From Burkholderiaceae bacterium (GTDB lineage: Bacteria; Pseudomonadota; Gammaproteobacteria; Burkholderiales; Burkholderiaceae_E): DNA of 64,000 nucleotides. Both the position numbers and the translations under genes were made by a program. The stretch lies in the NCBI GenBank assembly GCA_021463505.1, contig JAJTYR010000009.1, forward strand, positions 1 to 64,000. Direction: 5' to 3'. Shown here in pieces: positions 63,525 to 64,000 of the stretch. Below the pieces are notes generated by a model. The model was not told the DNA's origin and searched no databases. It saw only the letters and a list, made by a program, of their open reading frames with translations. The first letter of the stretch is position 1. Each line of letters begins with the position of its first letter.

Positions 63525-64000
63525 ATGCGCAGCTGCTACACCGGCCAGCTCTCCATCGGGCACCTCGACCAGGTGGTGACGCTGTTCGGCTGGGTCCATC
63601 GCCGGCGCGACCACGGCGGGGTGATCTTCATCGACCTGCGCGACCGCGAGGGGCTCGCGCAGGTGGTCTGCGACCCCGACCGGCCGCAGGTGTTCGAGGT
63701 GGCCGAGCGGATCCGCAACGAGTACTGCGTCACGGTGATCGGCACGGTGCGCCGCCGGCCCGGGGGCACGGCGAATGCGAACATCCGCAGTGGCGAAGTC
63801 GAGGTGCTCTGCCAGCAGATCGAGATCCTCAACCCATCGGTGACGCCGCCGTTCCAGCTCGACGACGAAAACCTCTCGGAGACGACGCGGCTCACGCATC
63901 GCGTGCTCGACCTGCGCCGCGCGCCGATGCAGCAGAACCTGATGCTGCGCTACCGGGTCGCCATGGAAGTGCGCAGGCATCTCGACGCACTCGGCTTCGT
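63525..64000 (+). CDS. aspS: Aspartyl-tRNA synthetase (partial, N-terminal)
   Basis: Not in the ORF track because it runs off the window. ATG 63525, with GGAGAA about 7 bases upstream, begins [23 protein letters not shown] and continues in frame to base 64000. The anticodon-binding OB fold shows [25 protein letters not shown], and the start of the catalytic domain has [26 protein letters not shown]. This matches bacterial AspRS, class IIb. Whether it is Asp-specific or also charges tRNA-Asn cannot be judged from the part seen. Confidence 0.95.
   Translation, partial: MRSCYTGQLSIGHLDQVVTLFGWVHRRRDHGGVIFIDLRDREGLAQVVCDPDRPQVFEVAERIRNEYCVTVIGTVRRRPGGTANANIRSGEVEVLCQQIEILNPSVTPPFQLDDENLSETTRLTHRVLDLRRAPMQQNLMLRYRVAMEVRRHLDALGF

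Overview
The window is a GC-rich, gene-dense chromosomal segment of a betaproteobacterium, most likely of the order Burkholderiales. Evidence: an S10-spc-alpha ribosomal protein block with infA and rpmJ between secY and rpsM, pilMNOPQ-aroK-aroB-dgt-gltBD, lysA-lptM-mrcA, a full cbb3 oxidase (cco) cluster, uvrA-MFS-ssb, and fmdB-DUF502-aspS. I cannot name the genus. Almost everything is vertically inherited core genome. I saw no rRNA, tRNA, CRISPR array, insertion sequence, phage or toxin-antitoxin gene.

Layout. (1) 1-14874, + strand: the end of tuf, then rpsJ to rplQ. Two wide gaps, before rplC and before rplN, each contain a near-consensus sigma70-type promoter and a foldable leader, so the block is probably several transcription units. 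(2) 14993-17178, +: a NodI/NodJ-like ABC-2 exporter pair and cutA. (3) 17210-20108, -: engB-hemB-corA. (4) 20242-22671, +: cytochrome c4 and the methionine sulfoxide reductase pair msrPQ. (5) 22639-26476, -: mrcA-lptM-lysA. (6) 26816-34840, +: pilMNOPQ, aroK, aroB, dgt, preceded by an AT-rich control region with a perfect 9-bp hairpin. (7) 35126-42943, +: glutamate synthase gltBD and an amidase. (8) 42974-43948: a divergent MaoC-like hydratase and an Hsp15-like S4 protein. (9) 43967-52928, -: the cbb3 oxidase cluster, in transcription order safE-ccoI-ccoS, then ccoN-O-Q-P-G-fixH and an unnamed 105-aa membrane protein. An FNR/ANR-type box lies at about -41.5 relative to a -10 in front of ccoN. 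(10) 53040-55329, +: mtnA, a FucA-like class II aldolase and a small ICMT/PEMT-like membrane protein in a tightly overlapping trio. (11) 55232-58204, -: uvrA. (12) 58254-60080, +: an MFS transporter and ssb. (13) 60116-61579, -: an orphan PaaK-like adenylating enzyme. (14) 61739-64000, +: thrH, an FmdB zinc ribbon protein, DUF502 and the start of aspS.

How the genes work together. The first quarter makes ribosomes, the SecY channel and RNA polymerase alpha. The middle is envelope and pilus biogenesis plus chorismate, lysine, heme and glutamate synthesis. The cco cluster encodes the low-oxygen terminal oxidase with its copper supply and assembly factors, and looks oxygen-regulated. mtnA with an aldolase, rather than the usual dehydratase plus enolase/dioxygenase genes, points to a shunt-type salvage of 5'-methylthioadenosine and/or 5'-deoxyadenosine.

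Limits: all calls come from reading the sequence and supplied translations. No database search, folding or codon statistics were run. No wholly new multigene system is evident. The best leads are the mtnA-aldolase-methyltransferase trio, the unnamed cco-linked membrane protein, the pilM leader hairpin and the relocated promoters and leaders in the ribosomal block.
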